A stretch of 47,792 bases of DNA. Origin: Loktanella sp. Lineage in GTDB: Bacteria > Pseudomonadota > Alphaproteobacteria > Rhodobacterales > Rhodobacteraceae. The position numbers were made by a program, and so were the translations under genes. Below the pieces are notes generated by a model. That model ran no database searches and had not been told where the DNA came from. It was given only the letters and a program-made list of their open reading frames with translations. Positions 45,832 to 47,792 of the stretch are shown in pieces (within the stretch, counting starts at the first letter, position 1; each line of letters starts with the position of its first letter). The stretch covers positions 1 to 47,792 of the forward strand of contig JAGXIQ010000163.1 of assembly GCA_024635625.1 (NCBI GenBank), written 5' to 3'.

Positions 45832-46488
45832 ATGATTAAAACACGCGAAGCAGACCTTTACCCAGCCATCAAGGCGCATCTGGTGACCCTTGGCTACGAC
45901 GTCAAAGGCGAGGTGGGGGCGGCCGATGTTGTGGCCATGAAGGGTGCCGAGGTGTTGGTGGTCGAGATGAAAGTCGGTTTTTCACTGACCCTATTCCACC
46001 AAGGCATCGCGCGGCAGGCGGTGACTGACATCGTTTATCTGGCGGTGCCGGCGGGCGGCGCTCGCAAGGCGCTGCTGGCCAATGTCGGGTTGGCGCGCAG
46101 GTTGGGGCTTGGGGTCATGACTGTGCGTCTGCGTGATGACTTCGTCGAGGTGCTGGCCGATCCCGGGCCGTTCACGCCGCGCAAATCACCGAAAAAAGCG
46201 AAGCGCTTGAAAAAGGCATTCTCTCAGTTGAAGGGCGATCCAAATGCGGGGGGGGCAACGCGGCACGGGTTAGTAACCGGATATCGTCAGGATGCCATCG
46301 CCTGCGCGCGTTTTCTGGCGGTGCATGGTGCGTCAACCGGCGCCCGGATCAAGAACTGGGCCGAGGTTCCAGACGCGACGCGGATCATGGCGGACGATCA
46401 CTATGGCTGGTTCACGCGTGTCAGTCGGGGTGTCTATGATCTGACATCCGCAGGACGGCGTGGACTTGCGGACTGGGACGAAAGTTAG
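45832..46488 (+). CDS. DUF2161 family protein with a PD-(D/E)XK nuclease-like core
   Basis: A 218-residue protein. Residues 1-100 resemble the restriction-endonuclease fold: E27, D32 in GAADVVAM and the E45-x-K47 pair in VVEMKVGFSL, followed by a helix-strand (FHQGIARQAVTDIVYLAVP). The last 90 residues look like a winged-helix type domain (GYRQDAIACARFLAVHGAS, then YGWFTRVSRGVYDLTSAG). The ATG at 45832 has GGGGGGAA upstream; the open frame is longer. It has been annotated as a phosphodiesterase family in some records. True function unknown. Confidence 0.8.
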   Translation: MIKTREADLYPAIKAHLVTLGYDVKGEVGAADVVAMKGAEVLVVEMKVGFSLTLFHQGIARQAVTDIVYLAVPAGGARKALLANVGLARRLGLGVMTVRLRDDFVEVLADPGPFTPRKSPKKAKRLKKAFSQLKGDPNAGGATRHGLVTGYRQDAIACARFLAVHGASTGARIKNWAEVPDATRIMADDHYGWFTRVSRGVYDLTSAGRRGLADWDES

Positions 46489-47471
46489 CGTAGGGGGGAC
46501 ACGGTCCACCCGTCCTGGGTCAACAGGTTTAGCACGCCCTCGTGGCCTTGTAGGTGGGCGGCGCCCACAGCCACTGTGATGTTGTTGTGCATTTCCGCTG
46601 CGCTTAAAATGCGTGGCAGCCACGCCTGATTGCGATCTACCAGCAACTCTTGTTCGGACAGATCGAAAAGCGAATCCGCAGCGACGATGTCGATGCCGGG
46701 AATCAGATGGGACGCCACGCGGCTGACCTCCCACAGTTCTGCGATGTTTCCGGCGAAGTAGCTGTCCAGCATGCTGGCGAACATCTCTTGTTGTAGCGCT
46801 GGTGGTGCGATTGATAGCCGCAATTGGTCGACTTGAACGTCAATCGGATCGGCCCGCATCAGGTTGAATAGCGTATCCCAAGGCTCTAGGGCGACGATAG
46901 GTACGGCAGCGGTCTGCGCTTGGGCTATGATCATGCCATCAAGCCCCTTCAGTCCTGCGCCTAGGTCCGTGGTGGCGCAAGGTGGAATTGCCAGCACCAG
47001 TGACAGATACCAAGGTTGCATCCGTGCGGCTAGCATCGCTGGGATGCCCCGGTCTGAAACCGCGCGCGATAGTGCTTGCCATGTCGATTCGTCCAGACGC
47101 TCTGGCAGGGTCGGCCCGCTTGGCATGAACATCAGTGTTGGATCACTGGTCATCGCTTTGATCACGTCGGCTTCTTCGTCTGGGCCGGCCTCGACCATCA
47201 GCAAATCGCTGGCGGCAACCATGTGCGCCACACTGGCTGCTAACGGTGTTAGGCGGGGATCATGAAGGTGCATCGTGCCGATCAACGTGATCTGATTGTC
47301 ATCTTTCTGGGCCACGTGAATCAGCCCTGCCGAAAAAGGCGTCTGCGCGACTGCTTCGGCTATGGCCGCTTTGTCGGCGGTAGATAGCCGATCGCGAATG
47401 TCGGGCCCGTTGCAAAGAGCCTGCGCGGGCAGGGATAGGCATGCCAGCAGGGCGATTAAAATAGCGCGCAT
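46485..47471 (-). CDS. TraB/GumN family protein, secreted
   Basis: A 328-residue protein with a signal peptide (MRAILIALLACLSLPAQALC) and the TraB/GumN fold. The two catalytic-type motifs are GTMHLHDPR near the N-terminus and VGAAHLQGHEGVLNLL near the C-terminus, both intact. Distant relatives (TIKI) are metalloproteases. The ATG at 47469-47471 has GGAG 6 bp upstream. It faces DUF2161 with a 4-bp stop overlap. Confidence 0.87.
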   Translation of the reverse strand: MRAILIALLACLSLPAQALCNGPDIRDRLSTADKAAIAEAVAQTPFSAGLIHVAQKDDNQITLIGTMHLHDPRLTPLAASVAHMVAASDLLMVEAGPDEEADVIKAMTSDPTLMFMPSGPTLPERLDESTWQALSRAVSDRGIPAMLAARMQPWYLSLVLAIPPCATTDLGAGLKGLDGMIIAQAQTAAVPIVALEPWDTLFNLMRADPIDVQVDQLRLSIAPPALQQEMFASMLDSYFAGNIAELWEVSRVASHLIPGIDIVAADSLFDLSEQELLVDRNQAWLPRILSAAEMHNNITVAVGAAHLQGHEGVLNLLTQDGWTVSPLR

Positions 47472-47569
47472 ATTACTCTCCGCATGGGTTCGTAGCGGTA
47501 ATCCTACGACGTGCAATAGCGCCGTGCCAACAGGCCGGATCGTCGCGTGTTGTGGGCCGTGCAAACCGG

Positions 47570-47598
47570 TTGACAGATGCGCATGTCGGGCCTACCTA
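47570..47598 (+). promoter_or_regulatory. sigma-70-type promoter of groESL
   Basis: A perfect TTGACA (47570-47575) and TACCTA (47593-47598) are spaced by 17 bp. The predicted start site falls at the edge of the CIRCE operator, which fits HrcA repression. Confidence 0.75.
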
Positions 47599-47605
47599 AA
47601 CCCCG

Positions 47606-47632
47606 CTAGCACTCGACTAGGGTGAGTGCTAA
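47606..47632 (+). promoter_or_regulatory. CIRCE operator (HrcA binding site)
   Basis: CTAGCACTC (47606-47614), 9 bases, then GAGTGCTAA (47624-47632): one change from the CIRCE consensus TTAGCACTC-N9-GAGTGCTAA. It lies between the promoter and groES, so HrcA should repress the operon until heat shock. Confidence 0.93.
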
Positions 47633-47666
47633 CGAGAATAGAAACGCTTCAAGGAAGGTTCACAAG

Positions 47667-47792
47667 ATGGCATTCAAACCTCTGCACGACCGCGTGCTGG
47701 TCCGTCGCATCGAAGGCGAAGACAAGACCAAGGGCGGTCTGATCATTCCTGACTCCGCCAAAGAAAAGCCAGCCGAAGGCGAAATCGTTTCC
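47667..47792 (+). CDS. groES: Co-chaperonin GroES (5' part, runs off the window)
   Basis: The first 42 codons of Gro[22 protein letters not shown] and [18 protein letters not shown] are the conserved N-terminal strand, mobile loop and following strand. GroES caps GroEL to fold proteins. AAGGAAGG lies upstream of the ATG, and the CIRCE element is 34 bp before the start. groEL is expected to follow outside the window. Confidence 0.97.
   Translation, partial: MAFKPLHDRVLVRRIEGEDKTKGGLIIPDSAKEKPAEGEIVS

Overview
This is a chromosomal, housekeeping-rich stretch of an alphaproteobacterium, most likely a marine member of the Rhodobacteraceae (Roseobacter group). The signs are a GC-rich coding style, an F1 ATP synthase operon (atpHAGDC) with no F0 genes beside it, a TIGR02186/TauE pair, a TIGR01459 HAD hydrolase, a DUF2161 protein, an H-type lectin gene and a rhomboid-like gene beside murJ. 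I see no tRNA, rRNA, CRISPR array, insertion sequence or prophage. No gene-free stretch exceeds about 300 bases once two interrupted genes are counted.

Layout. 1-3.4 kb: tail of an unknown gene, a RecD-like helicase, and the TIGR02186/TauE pair. 3.4-8.6 kb: a BMP-type (nucleoside-like) ABC importer operon with an NTF2-like gene inside it. 8.7-10.6 kb: nfu, a small conserved gene broken by an in-frame amber codon, tsaB and rimI. 10.7-14 kb: universal stress protein, branched-chain aminotransferase, VOC protein and trpS. 14-21.7 kb: a rhomboid homologue lacking its catalytic residues, murJ, glnD, a PBP-activator-like lipoprotein, rsmI, and yraN broken by an in-frame opal codon. 21.8-24.3 kb: gshB, a DUF2125 protein and chaC (glutathione synthesis and breakdown).

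24.4-32.7 kb: a MotA/ExbB-like and MotB/OmpA-like pair with a very long coiled coil, an M23 endopeptidase, clpA, gloB and a methyltransferase. 32.8-37.8 kb: the F1 operon ending in a clear terminator. 37.9-47.5 kb: H-type lectin, prs, an HCCA isomerase, an alpha/beta hydrolase, ltaE, a YcgN-like protein, ribF, a MaoC protein, a HAD hydrolase, class II pyrophosphatase, DUF2161 and TraB/GumN. 47.57 kb to the end: a promoter, a CIRCE operator and the start of groES.

The most interesting points are the stator-like motor pair at 24.4-27.6 kb, the catalytically dead rhomboid, two conserved genes each cut by one in-frame stop with no frameshift, five convergent gene pairs that share their stop codons in an exact 4-base overlap, and paired direct repeats in front of the VOC gene. 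All functional names rest on motif and family recognition by eye; no database search was run.
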